From: Glaciecola sp028401415
GTDB taxonomy: Bacteria > Pseudomonadota > Gammaproteobacteria > Enterobacterales > Alteromonadaceae
DNA length: 64,000 nucleotides
Direction of reading: 5' to 3'
Assembly: GCF_028401415.2 (NCBI RefSeq)
Contig: NZ_CP171821.2
Span: 1,178,001-1,242,000, forward strand
Under the pieces are notes generated by a model, which searched no databases, was not told the origin of the DNA, and saw only the letters and a list, made by a program, of their open reading frames with translations. Made by a program: the position numbers and the translations under genes. Below are positions 1 to 8,929 of this stretch, in pieces. The first letter of the stretch is position 1, and every line of letters starts with the position of its first letter.

Positions 1-1
1 C

Positions 2-1702
2 AAACAGGTGCTGTATTTTAGTAATAGCGAAGGTTTGAAAAGCTATGCAACGAGCGGAAGAAGTCAGTTAGACGTATTTAGTGTATTTCTTACACAAGAA
101 GACTGGGACGAATTTACCATGAGCGAAGAAGACTTTGAGCTCATGCAAGCAATTGAAGATGCCCAAGACGAGAATGCGGAAGACGATGAACAAAGCACTG
201 ACGATGATAAAAAAGATGAAGTGGAAGTAATTGAACCCATCGAAATCGAATGGGACGGCATGGACAGACGCATTGCACGCTTAACCATTCACTCTTCTCG
301 CCTAAGCGATGCCGTGCTAAATAAAGATGCCGACACGCTCTACTACTTATCAGAATTCGAAGACGGATTTGACCTATGGGAAACCAACCTTCGCAGCAAA
401 GAAACCAAAAAACTCATTAGTCTTGACGCAAGCGGCGGCAGTCTCTTGTGGGATGACGATATGGAAACGCTTTATCTACTAAGCGACGGCAGTATCGCTA
501 AATTGGATTTAGAAGACGCTTCTCGTGAGAATATTGGTATAAATGCAGAAATTCTGGTGGATCATGATGCGGTTCGCAAACATGCCTTTGACCATGTATG
601 GCTGCGCACGTCTAAGATTTTCTACGAGCCAAGCTATCACGGCGTGGACTGGAGCTTGATGCAAAGTGAATACGCGCCAAAAGTCTCTCATGTAGCAAAT
701 GTGTTTGAATTTACTGAGTTACTAAGCGAAATGCTGGGAGAACTTAATGTATCTCACTCTGGCGCAGGCACGGGTCGCTTCGGCTCGCCTGACTATGGCA
801 TAAAAGATGAAACCGCAAGTTTGGGTATTTTCTATGACCATAATTATGATGGTGCTGGCATCAAAATTACAGAGGTGATTAAAGATGGTCCTCTAGATAA
901 AGCCAAGTACGACGTGGAGGCTGGCTCAATCATCCGTAAAATAGACGGACAAGATATAAGCGAGAATATGGACTGGGCAAAATTGCTCAATCGTAAAGCA
1001 GGCAAATTTGTTTTACTGGATATCGCAAAGGGAGAGCGTGATAAAGCGGTTGAACAAATTACCGTTAAGCCCATTTCTCGTCGCGACGAAGGGAGGCTGT
1101 TATATCAGCGCTTTGTGAAAATTAATGAGCAAGAAGTGCTTGAACGAAGCGACGGAAAACTAGGCTATGTGCATATACCCAATATGGCTGATGGCCCCTA
1201 TCGCAGTATTTATGACGATATGCTAGGGCGCTTTTTTGATAAAGAAGCCATGGTGGTGGACGCCCGCTTCAATGGCGGTGGCGACTTAGTGGCCGACTTA
1301 GCCATGTTTTTCACAGGCGAACCCTTCCTTACTTACGCCACCGAAGCGAAGGTGGTTGGCGGAGAACCCACCTCTCGCTACACCAAACCCATCATTTCCC
1401 TGTTTAACGAAGCCATGTATAGCGACGGCCATTGTTACGCTAGCGGCTACGTTGATTTACAGCTAGGTAAGTCAGTTGGCATGCCAGTACCGGGCACATG
1501 CTCTTTTGCTGGCTGGGAAGGCTTACCTTTAGGCGGTTTTTGGGGAGTAGTACCGGTTAGCGCGAAGAACAAAGCGGGGGAATGGTTGGAAAACAATCAA
1601 ACCTCACCACAAGTGATTATCAAAAATATGCCTGAGGTGATCATTAATGGACGAGACCAGCAGCTCGAAAGAGCGATTGATGAAATCTTGGAAGACCTTT
1701 AG
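2..1702 (+). CDS. tricorn-like S41 protease, C-terminal part (5' end outside window)
   Basis: The frame is open to the first base of the window, so this is the C-terminal part of a longer gene; the GTG at 8 is not a credible start. Visible parts, in order: the end of a beta-propeller-like region with a very acidic insert (about residues 38-75), a PDZ domain (about 260-350) and a peptidase S41 domain (about 380-550). The motif NEAMYSDGH carries a Ser (residue 472) that matches the catalytic serine of the tricorn protease family. Tricorn-family enzymes degrade peptides, and in marine bacteria they are usually exported; the signal peptide would lie outside the window. The gene ends 88 bp before ackA on the same strand. 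Family assignment is firm; substrate is unknown. Confidence 0.88.
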   Translation, partial: KQVLYFSNSEGLKSYATSGRSQLDVFSVFLTQEDWDEFTMSEEDFELMQAIEDAQDENAEDDEQSTDDDKKDEVEVIEPIEIEWDGMDRRIARLTIHSSRLSDAVLNKDADTLYYLSEFEDGFDLWETNLRSKETKKLISLDASGGSLLWDDDMETLYLLSDGSIAKLDLEDASRENIGINAEILVDHDAVRKHAFDHVWLRTSKIFYEPSYHGVDWSLMQSEYAPKVSHVANVFEFTELLSEMLGELNVSHSGAGTGRFGSPDYGIKDETASLGIFYDHNYDGAGIKITEVIKDGPLDKAKYDVEAGSIIRKIDGQDISENMDWAKLLNRKAGKFVLLDIAKGERDKAVEQITVKPISRRDEGRLLYQRFVKINEQEVLERSDGKLGYVHIPNMADGPYRSIYDDMLGRFFDKEAMVVDARFNGGGDLVADLAMFFTGEPFLTYATEAKVVGGEPTSRYTKPIISLFNEAMYSDGHCYASGYVDLQLGKSVGMPVPGTCSFAGWEGLPLGGFWGVVPVSAKNKAGEWLENNQTSPQVIIKNMPEVIINGRDQQLERAIDEILEDL

Positions 1703-1790
1703 CAAAATACACGCCTTATTGGTTAGTGTGTATTTGGTTTAAAAAACACTGAGCTTACATGCTCACTGCATATTCTTAAGGAACGCGTCA

Positions 1791-2999
1791 TTGGCAAAAC
1801 AAGAACCACTGGTTTTAGTCCTTAATTGCGGAAGCTCTTCTATTAAATTTGCGATTATGAATGCAAAAACTGGCGAGACTTTATTAAAAGGGTTAGCCGA
1901 GAATCTGTTTTTGCCAACGGCTAGCCTTAGCTACTCTAACGAAAGTACAAACGAACAATATCCGCTTGCTAGTCAAAGTGATCATACACAAGCCTTGGAT
2001 GCAATTACGCAGCTGTTAGATAAGCACCCGATGCTCAAAACATCATTAATTGCTGTAGGTCATAGAGTCGTTCATGGCGGGGAGTCATTTTCTGAATCGG
2101 TGCTCATTGATGACTTAGTGATTGACGCAATCGACAAAACATCGCTCATGGCGCCATTGCATAATCCTGCTAATTTAGCGGGGATTACAACCGCCCAAAG
2201 GGCTTTCCCGCACTTACCTCACGTCGCTGTGTTCGACACTGCATTTTTTCAAACCCTTCCGAAGCACGCTTATATGTATGGCTTGCCTAAGCGTCTTTAT
2301 AAAGAGCACAGTATTCGCAAGTACGGCTTTCATGGCACAAGCCACTACTTTGTCAGCCATCGAGCAGCAAAACTGCTTGGCAAAGCCATTGAAACATGCA
2401 ATTTAATTACCGCTCACTTGGGAAATGGTTGCAGTATTAGCGCCATTAAAAATGGCAAGGCGATAGATACCAGCCTTGGCTTTACGCCCCTTGAGGGTTT
2501 AGTCATGGGCACGCGCAGTGGCGATATTGACCCAAGTTTACCGAGTTATTTGATTGAACACTTAAACTACACAGCTTCTGACGTAACAACTATGCTTAAC
2601 AAAGCATCCGGTTTGTTAGGGATTTCTGGTGTGTCGAATGATTGCAGAGAACTCGAAGCACAGGCGGCCTGTGGCGATGCAAATGCACAACTCGCGCTGG
2701 ATGTGTTTTGTTATCGATTAGTGAAATATATCGGCAGCTATATGGCCATTACAGGCCCTTTAGATGCCCTAGTATTCACTGGCGGTATTGGCGAAAACTC
2801 AGCCCTGATACGAAATCAAGTTATCAAACAGCTGGCGCATATGGGCTTGGCCTTATCCGAATCTGCAAACAATACAATCCGCTTTGGCAAATCAGGCGCG
2901 ATTAACCATCCGAATTCATTGCCCATTTTTGCGATTGCCACAAATGAGGAATGGGTGATTGCAAAAGATGCTTACGAACTGGCAGGCGCTAGTGATTAA
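1791..2999 (+). CDS. ackA: acetate kinase
   Basis: Acetate kinase interconverts acetyl phosphate plus ADP with acetate plus ATP in the cytoplasm, as the second step of the Pta-AckA overflow and acetate-assimilation route. The 402-residue length matches the family. The N-terminal phosphate-binding motif VLNCGSSSIKF, the segment GHRVVHGG, the active-site stretch KYGFHGTSH, and GTRSGDIDPS and FTGGIGEN near the end are all visible. It starts with TTG at 1791, preceded by an AAGGA ribosome site at 1778-1782 with 8 bp spacing; no better ATG exists. pta follows 75 bp downstream on the same strand, so the two are probably co-transcribed. Confidence 0.97.
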   Translation: MAKQEPLVLVLNCGSSSIKFAIMNAKTGETLLKGLAENLFLPTASLSYSNESTNEQYPLASQSDHTQALDAITQLLDKHPMLKTSLIAVGHRVVHGGESFSESVLIDDLVIDAIDKTSLMAPLHNPANLAGITTAQRAFPHLPHVAVFDTAFFQTLPKHAYMYGLPKRLYKEHSIRKYGFHGTSHYFVSHRAAKLLGKAIETCNLITAHLGNGCSISAIKNGKAIDTSLGFTPLEGLVMGTRSGDIDPSLPSYLIEHLNYTASDVTTMLNKASGLLGISGVSNDCRELEAQAACGDANAQLALDVFCYRLVKYIGSYMAITGPLDALVFTGGIGENSALIRNQVIKQLAHMGLALSESANNTIRFGKSGAINHPNSLPIFAIATNEEWVIAKDAYELAGASD

Positions 3000-3074
3000 T
3001 TTCAGGCATGGAAGTGATGAAACGCACTTTCGATATTTGACCCGCAAAGAATAATTGACTTACAAAGGCTCACT

Positions 3075-5261
3075 ATGACACACCGAATAATGCTTATTCC
3101 CATTGGCAGTGATGCCGGCTTAACGAGCGTGAGTTTGGGATTGGTGAGGGCTTTGCAGCAAAAAAGCTTAGACGTGAATTTTTTCAAACCTGTCAGTCAG
3201 CGCCGACAAGGTGACTATTCTGAAGCACATGCCACAGCAGATGAACACGATAAGAGCGAAGATAAATCAACCGCTATTTTAAAAGGTCTTGGGTTTACTG
3301 ACATCAAAGCGCCTTTAGCCACAGGACATGTGGAGGATTTAATTGGCAACAACAAAACTGACGAACTCTTAGAAGAAATTATTGATAATTTTGAGCAATA
3401 CGCCAATCAAGACGACATAGTAATGATTGAAGGGCTCATATCGACAGCAGGTCATCCGTATGCTGTAAAACTCAATCGAGCGATTTGTAATGCCCTTGAC
3501 GCCAAAATCATCTTAGTAGGCTCTCCGGGAGGACTTAACTTATCGCAATTAAACGATAAAATTGAGATAGTGGCCGATAGCTATGGCGGCCATAAAGGTA
3601 AACGCGTCGTTGGGTGTATCTTAAACAAAATAGGTGAGCCTGAAGACCTCAAAGGGCGTTTGGGAACAGAGCTTATTCACCAACCGAGCAACGCTCACAG
3701 CGCCGGGAAGATAAAAAATCTGTCTCAACTGCCTGTGTTTTCACGTTCATTTAAGTTAATTGGCGGCATTACTTGGAATTTTGAGTTGCTTGCCCCGCGT
3801 GTTCAAGATATACAAAAACACCTGAATGCTGAGCTTATTAACGAAGGAGACTATTTGCATCGGCGTTTACGCAGCGTGCACTTGTGCGCGCGTGAAATAC
3901 ACAACATGACCTCGATATTGCGCCCTGGTGCGTTACTTATCATATCAGGTGATCGCAACGATATAATCGTATCCGCTTGCCTTGCCTCACTCAATGGCAC
4001 AAAACTAGGTGCACTGCTGTTAACCGGTGGTTATCGACCTGCCCCCAACATTCTCAAGTTATGCGAGAGTGCCCTTGAAACCGGGTTGCCGGTTATGTTG
4101 GTCAACGACAACACTTGGCAGACCACTTCAAACTTACACAGGTTCAATCAAGAAGTGCCGGTTGATGATGCACAGCGCCTCGACCGCGTTATGGACCATA
4201 CTGCAAGCTGTATCAATGAGCAGTGGTTAAGCAGCTTGTCAAAAAATGCCATGCGCAGCACAAGGCTTTCACCCCCCGCATTTAGGCATAAATTGACGCG
4301 TTTAGCACAGTTAGCTAACAAAACGATTGTGCTACCAGAAGGGAATGAGCCGCGCACCATTAAAGCCGCTGCGCTTTGTTCCCAGCGAAACATTGCTAAG
4401 TGTGTGTTGCTAGCCGAGCCAGAAGAGGTGCATCGAATCGCGAAACAACAAGGTATTGAACTGCCCAAAGGCATCTCGGTCATCAATCCCAAAGACATTC
4501 GAGACGACTATGTAGAGGCCTTAGTCGAGCTTCGAAAGCATAAAGGTTTAACGGAAGTTTACGCAAAAGAGTATCTTAAAGACCCTGTAGTGCTGGGCAC
4601 CATGATGCTGCAACAGGGCCACGTTGATGGTCTTGTATCGGGTGCGGTGAATACCACGGCAAACACCATAAGGCCTGCTTTGCAATTGATTAAAACCGCG
4701 CCAAATGCCTCTATTGTTTCATCCATATTTTTTATGCTGCTCCCAGAACAAGTATTGGTATACGGAGATTGTGCGATTAATCCAGACCCAAACGCTGAAC
4801 AGTTAGCAGAGATTGCGATCCAGTCTGCCGATTCCGCTTCACTGTTTGGCATTGAGCCGAAAGTTGCCATGCTTAGTTATAGCACGGGTGACTCTGGCTC
4901 GGGTGCTGATGTTGAAAAGGTCAAACAAGCCACTAAGCTTGCGCAAACTAAACGTCCTGATCTGCTGATAGACGGACCGATGCAATATGATGCAGCCGTA
5001 ATGGAAAATGTCGCTGCCAAAAAGGCCCCCCAAAGCAAAGTAGCAGGACAGGCAACCGTCTTTGTTTTTCCGGATTTAAATACCGGAAATACAACCTACA
5101 AGGCCGTTCAAAGAAGCGCAGACCTCATCAGTATCGGTCCAATGCTTCAAGGAATGGGTAAACCCGTTAATGACTTAAGCCGAGGCGCACTTGTTGATGA
5201 TATTGTGTATACCATCGCGCTGACGGCTATTCAGGCGTCTGATGAAGAGTCGAAGGCATAG
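3075..5261 (+). CDS. pta: phosphate acetyltransferase (long form)
   Basis: Phosphotransacetylase converts acetyl-CoA and phosphate to acetyl phosphate and CoA; it acts with acetate kinase encoded just upstream. At 728 residues it is the long enterobacterial-type form. It has an N-terminal P-loop/BioD-like domain (begins MLIPIGSDAGLTSVSLGL), a central DRTGG domain (about 220-335) and a C-terminal catalytic PTA_PTB domain from about residue 410. Recognisable stretches in the catalytic part include VLPEGNEPR, GLVSGAVNTTANT and MLSYSTGDSGSG. The ATG at 3075 follows a short 75-bp gap after ackA. No terminator is obvious between the two genes, which supports an ackA-pta operon. Confidence 0.97.
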   Translation: MTHRIMLIPIGSDAGLTSVSLGLVRALQQKSLDVNFFKPVSQRRQGDYSEAHATADEHDKSEDKSTAILKGLGFTDIKAPLATGHVEDLIGNNKTDELLEEIIDNFEQYANQDDIVMIEGLISTAGHPYAVKLNRAICNALDAKIILVGSPGGLNLSQLNDKIEIVADSYGGHKGKRVVGCILNKIGEPEDLKGRLGTELIHQPSNAHSAGKIKNLSQLPVFSRSFKLIGGITWNFELLAPRVQDIQKHLNAELINEGDYLHRRLRSVHLCAREIHNMTSILRPGALLIISGDRNDIIVSACLASLNGTKLGALLLTGGYRPAPNILKLCESALETGLPVMLVNDNTWQTTSNLHRFNQEVPVDDAQRLDRVMDHTASCINEQWLSSLSKNAMRSTRLSPPAFRHKLTRLAQLANKTIVLPEGNEPRTIKAAALCSQRNIAKCVLLAEPEEVHRIAKQQGIELPKGISVINPKDIRDDYVEALVELRKHKGLTEVYAKEYLKDPVVLGTMMLQQGHVDGLVSGAVNTTANTIRPALQLIKTAPNASIVSSIFFMLLPEQVLVYGDCAINPDPNAEQLAEIAIQSADSASLFGIEPKVAMLSYSTGDSGSGADVEKVKQATKLAQTKRPDLLIDGPMQYDAAVMENVAAKKAPQSKVAGQATVFVFPDLNTGNTTYKAVQRSADLISIGPMLQGMGKPVNDLSRGALVDDIVYTIALTAIQASDEESKA

Positions 5262-5372
5262 TTAAAGACTTGGCTCAAACTTCTTAAAGGTCTTTATAAT
5301 TGATTTGATGAAAGATAATGTCTTTTGCGCCTGTCTAGTTAATCATACTAACTAAGGGTTAAATGACAAATT

Positions 5373-5921
5373 ATGAAACGCGTACTTCGCTCGGCTAAAA
5401 TTACACTGATAACAACACTTACGCTAATAAGTCTTTCCACATTTGCTCAAAACGAAGCAACTAAACCAGAACAAACAGCACAGGATGCTGCTGAGCAACG
5501 CGTGCTTGCACCTAATTGGACGCTTGAGAATGCCGATGGTGAAATGGTGAGCTTTAGCGATTTCAAAGGCAAACCTACGATTATTCATTTTTGGGGCACC
5601 TGGTGTTCGTTTTGCAAGCGCTTACATCCGGGCTTAGAGAAAATTCGCGCTGAATATGAAAGCCAAGGTCTTCAGATTGTCGGTATTAGTATTAATGAGC
5701 CGATTGGAGCTAAGCCGGCACAAGTGCTAAAAGACCGAGGTATCAACTTTCCTACCCTTCTAGATGGTGATGACGTAGCACTTCAAGACTTTGAAATTTA
5801 TGGCACGCCGACCACTATATTTATTTCTGCTAAAGGCGAAATACTTGGTGCTACGATGGAGTCAAATCCAGATGATCCGCGCTTTGAAAAAATTGCACAA
5901 TATCTTGTGCAAACGCAATAA
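5373..5921 (+). CDS. TlpA/ResA-like periplasmic thioredoxin
   Basis: A thioredoxin-fold protein of the TlpA/AhpC-TSA group, 182 residues. An N-terminal signal peptide (about residues 1-25, cleavage after STFA) predicts export to the periplasm. The redox motif WCSFC is seen in the context FWGTWCSFCKR, and a cis-proline element occurs in YGTPTTIF. Proteins of this type reduce periplasmic disulphides, for example during cytochrome c maturation or redox repair; no cytochrome genes lie nearby, so the substrate is open. It stands alone after pta with a 111-bp gap. Confidence 0.85.
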   Translation: MKRVLRSAKITLITTLTLISLSTFAQNEATKPEQTAQDAAEQRVLAPNWTLENADGEMVSFSDFKGKPTIIHFWGTWCSFCKRLHPGLEKIRAEYESQGLQIVGISINEPIGAKPAQVLKDRGINFPTLLDGDDVALQDFEIYGTPTTIFISAKGEILGATMESNPDDPRFEKIAQYLVQTQ

Positions 5922-6084
5922 ACCGCGTCGCAGGTATTTAAGCATCAAATTAAACGAAAAAAACTGACAATTTATCAGTATAAACTTGATCTAGATCTTG
6001 TTACACTTTTGTTAATGACTTATATTTATTGTTAAGAGTCGCTTATTCATTAGACTCATAACGCAAGTAAGACTTTCAGGTCTT

Positions 6085-6288
6085 AAATAACCTGAATCCT
6101 GTTTAAGAAACGGCGCTCAGCACCGCTAGAATTGCGAATTACTGCGTTGCAAAAGCCAGCAATAGAATAACTATTACGTGACTTTTGCGCCTTGTCCTTC
6201 ACAATTCTAGCAGCACTGAGTGTAAAAATTAATTTAAGTATGTGAAACAAGCGCTTGCACCATTTCTTAAACAGGATTCAGGTTAAAT
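6085..6288. mobile_element. MITE-like element with 22-bp terminal inverted repeats and AAAT flanks
   Basis: The sequence between a TlpA-like gene and a Yip1-like gene has perfect 22-bp inverted ends: 6089-6110 (AACCTGAATCCTGTTTAAGA plus AA) and 6263-6284, its exact reverse complement. Both are flanked outside by AAAT (6085-6088 and 6285-6288), which looks like a 4-bp target duplication. The inside continues as an imperfect palindrome, for example CTAGAATTG at 6126-6134 against CAATTCTAG at 6202-6210, so the RNA could fold into one long hairpin. There is no coding capacity. This is the form of a non-autonomous miniature transposable element; the parent transposase is not in the window. The rest of the 400-bp gap shows nothing I can name. 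Confidence 0.6.
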
Positions 6289-6320
6289 ATGGTTTCGATT
6301 AATAAATAAGGAGCAAGTTA

Positions 6321-6926
6321 GTGATACTGAACCATCTGTGGGGCATTTACCGCTCACCAAAACAAGAATGGCAAAACATAGACAAGCAGAAAGAGAGTTA
6401 TTTCTATGCTTTGAGTCATATCCTAGTTGTTTCAATCATTCCAGCGGGCATGGCGTATTATGCCTCGGCTTATTTAGGTTGGGATATTGGTGCGGGCGTT
6501 ACCGCAGAAACGATTAAATTAACCCATGCTAGCGCAATGTCAATGGCTGTTGCAATGTATGCTGGCCTTATTTTTGGTGTATGTGCACTTGCTGCGCTTA
6601 TTTACGAAATGGCTAAAGCCTTCGACGCGAAAACCAGTTTTACACAAAGCTTAGACATAGCAGCCTACACCGCAACGCCATTATTTATGGCGGGGTTTAG
6701 TGCTTTTTATCCCGAGCTTTGGTTTATTATGATGGGAGTGCTTGCCGGTCTAACTTACTCGGTGTATTTGCTGTATACCGGCGTTCCAATTATGCTTCAT
6801 ATCCCCGAAGAAAAGGGCTTTATTTTTTCCAGTTCAGTAGTTACTTGCGGATTAGTGCTCATGGTTATTTTGATGGCTGCATCGGTCATATTATGGAGTT
6901 ACGGGCTCGGTCCACAGCATATGTAA
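6321..6926 (+). CDS. Yip1-family membrane protein
   Basis: A 201-residue integral membrane protein with about five hydrophobic segments (near residues 30-50, 74-95, 115-130, 135-155 and 172-192). It resembles bacterial Yip1-domain (DUF1282-like) proteins: the N-terminal motif LWGIYRSPKQEWQ before the first helix and the Tyr-rich segment near LLYTGVPIML are typical. The start is GTG at 6321 with AAGGAGC at 6308-6314. The role of bacterial Yip1 proteins is not well defined, and the neighbours give no hint. It faces the minus-strand cassette that begins at 7074. Confidence 0.75.
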   Translation: MILNHLWGIYRSPKQEWQNIDKQKESYFYALSHILVVSIIPAGMAYYASAYLGWDIGAGVTAETIKLTHASAMSMAVAMYAGLIFGVCALAALIYEMAKAFDAKTSFTQSLDIAAYTATPLFMAGFSAFYPELWFIMMGVLAGLTYSVYLLYTGVPIMLHIPEEKGFIFSSSVVTCGLVLMVILMAASVILWSYGLGPQHM

Positions 6927-7028
6927 GCGAATATGCCGAATATCTGCAGCAATATTGCGGCATTAGGTAGACGGTTTTCCACACGCTTTTCACCACCTGC
7001 AGTACTTTATGATGGCTAATATAAACAT

Positions 7029-7060
7029 GTATACGCTGGGCTACGAAATCCAGCGTATAC
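7029..7060 (-). terminator. stem-loop after the TGT-like cassette
   Basis: A perfect 11-bp stem (GTATACGCTGG at 7029-7039, its complement at 7050-7060) with a 10-base loop lies just beyond the stop codon of the minus-strand gene at 7074. It has no strong T-run, so it may be a factor-assisted terminator or an mRNA end-protecting hairpin. Confidence 0.45.
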
Positions 7061-7073
7061 AGTGAATAAGAAC

Positions 7074-7391
7074 TTACTGTTGCTGCTTCATTTTAGCCAA
7101 ACAGGCCTCATATTCAGCAAATGCCTGATTGTAGGCGTCTCCGGCTATATCACTTTTGGTCCTCGCAGTATCAGCCTCTGCGACGGCATAAGCGAGGGCG
7201 GCGACTGCGGCAGCGCAGGCTGCACCCGTGAAACCTCCACCTCCGAGAGTCCATATCGCTACCCCACAGGTGCCAACCATGGCAGCATCTGCGGCCAGCG
7301 CTAAATTTCGAGCACCCTCCCAATCTGCATATGCATTTCGCCAAGCGGTGAATTTGTCTTGTTGTCGATTATTTTCTGCTGTGCAAGGCAT
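7074..7391 (-). CDS. small Ala/Gly-rich hydrophobic protein of the TGT-like cassette
   Basis: 105 residues, not recognised. The N-terminal third is polar, then comes a Gly/Ala-rich hydrophobic block (about residues 38-68) that could span the membrane once or twice, and then a polar Ala-rich helix ending in KMKQQQ. It has cysteines at the start, inside the hydrophobic block and near the end. There is no signal peptide at the N-terminus. It begins 2 bp after the stop of the 465-residue gene, so it is probably translated from the same mRNA. It could be a membrane partner of the cassette or an Ala/Gly-rich small effector; this is inference only. Confidence 0.6.
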   Translation of the reverse strand: MPCTAENNRQQDKFTAWRNAYADWEGARNLALAADAAMVGTCGVAIWTLGGGGFTGAACAAAVAALAYAVAEADTARTKSDIAGDAYNQAFAEYEACLAKMKQQQ

Positions 7392-7393
7392 GA

Positions 7394-8791
7394 TTAATTT
7401 ACCTCCAACGCGGGTGTAAAGGACATGTTCATTCCATCTTGGTAGAGCAAAACATTGCTTCTTACTCTAAACACAAGATCATCGTACCAACTGGTTTTAC
7501 GTAACTCGCTTAGGCTAACTCGGTCAATATCGACGCCAGGCGATGCGGACCACGCCGGGGCATTGCGAACAAATCCACTTAACTCTACAAACGCGCCGTC
7601 GCTCAAGCCATTGTTAATGAGACTAAACATATGTGCGCGCACTCGAATTGATTCATCGGTATCACTTGGTTTCAAATCAAAAAAGGATGAGAACTTAGGC
7701 GGTGACGGATCGTCTTCTATGGCCAAGTTGTCTACATAGCCTTGAATTTGAATAAAAGCGCCTTCAACTTGAGCACCACCTTTAATCGTATTTACATCAA
7801 CAGGATCGCCCGAAGGCGCCTCTGAGTCCATTTGTCTATCGTCGACCCTGCGTTTTTCAAAGCTATACCACCTGTTGGCATTGACCCCGTTTGATTCCGC
7901 TTTAACCATACACAAATAGGCATGCACAACGCATAAACGGTTGATCATATCTAAGAGACTAAGAGCGAGCACGTGCTCATTGCTAGTGTCGGTGGCCGGT
8001 GTGTTTTGCTCAACTAAGTATAAGTAGCTCCCCACCAACATAGCACTGATAGGTAAACGCTTAGATATATCTTGCTCTGTGCTTTGGCAAAGTTTATAAA
8101 ATGTATCTGCCTCTACTTTACTTACCAGCGCGTCATACAGCGACTGAATGCTTGAATCATGCAAGGTTGATAATTGATCGATCTCTGCACTTAGTATATC
8201 GCTATCGTCATCACCCTGCTCGCCGTCAATTTGTCCAGCATCCGCAAGCGCAGCCGTCTTCTTGAAAGCGCTGTTCATACTGGACTCAATATCGGCGCGA
8301 AGTGCGAGAGTAGCAAGTGATGTTTGCACCGGAATCAAAATATCTTGCTCGCTGTCTATCACCGATTTCGCTTGTTTTCGCGACTCAAAAAGCGCGCCTT
8401 CACCTGCCAGCAAGTTATCTAAAAACGCTTGTGCCTGCGTCTCATCGCCCTGAGAGGCGGTGAGCTCAGCCAACATCGCCGCTCTTAAAGTATCAGCCTG
8501 AGCTGAGTTGTCGGAGCTTAAGTCGGTAAACGCATTTTTTAGGCCACTGTCACGCAGTGATAAATAATCCACACTGCAACTGTATAAATGGGTTTTACTG
8601 GCGATGAAGTTAAGGATTTGTTCAGCACTTCCGCGCAGAGGGATGGTTTGGCTCTGAACCAGACGCCAATTGCGGGCTAACAAAAAACCTTTGTAAGTCT
8701 CCATTGCAAGCGTGGCTGATTCAACAAGTTCCACCGGGCCATGTGCAAAGGGCGGGAAACTCTCAAGGGGTAATTTTCTAATATTTGTCAT
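7394..8791 (-). CDS. unrecognised 465-residue protein of the TGT-like cassette
   Basis: I do not recognise this protein. Residues 1-300 look mostly helical and Ala-rich, with an acidic stretch near 188-200. The C-terminal third is different: it has two similar segments about 56 residues apart, EGAFIQIQGYVDN (343-355) and DGAFVELSGFVRN (398-410), each predicted to form beta strands, followed by a WYDDLVF segment. The paired strands resemble an OB-fold or similar small barrel, which would suit nucleic-acid binding, but this is a guess. There is no signal peptide or clear membrane helix. It sits 138 bp downstream of the TGT-like gene and 2 bp upstream of the small hydrophobic protein, on the same strand. 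Confidence 0.65.
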   Translation of the reverse strand: MTNIRKLPLESFPPFAHGPVELVESATLAMETYKGFLLARNWRLVQSQTIPLRGSAEQILNFIASKTHLYSCSVDYLSLRDSGLKNAFTDLSSDNSAQADTLRAAMLAELTASQGDETQAQAFLDNLLAGEGALFESRKQAKSVIDSEQDILIPVQTSLATLALRADIESSMNSAFKKTAALADAGQIDGEQGDDDSDILSAEIDQLSTLHDSSIQSLYDALVSKVEADTFYKLCQSTEQDISKRLPISAMLVGSYLYLVEQNTPATDTSNEHVLALSLLDMINRLCVVHAYLCMVKAESNGVNANRWYSFEKRRVDDRQMDSEAPSGDPVDVNTIKGGAQVEGAFIQIQGYVDNLAIEDDPSPPKFSSFFDLKPSDTDESIRVRAHMFSLINNGLSDGAFVELSGFVRNAPAWSASPGVDIDRVSLSELRKTSWYDDLVFRVRSNVLLYQDGMNMSFTPALEVN

Positions 8792-8929
8792 AGTGTACCA
8801 CCTTCAATTTAAGTCAGGTGAAAAGGAATGGGCTGCTCATTGCTCAGCCCTCGGTAAATCGCGACTATTGCAATAACCGTCTTATGTTTAGCTATATCAA
8901 ACTCTGCGTTAATGAGCTTAAAAAGCTTA

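Noticed and set aside
5986..5997. GATCTAGATC palindrome in the gap before the MITE-like element
   Set aside because: A 10-bp palindrome without a positioned promoter or regulator gene is too weak to call an operator.
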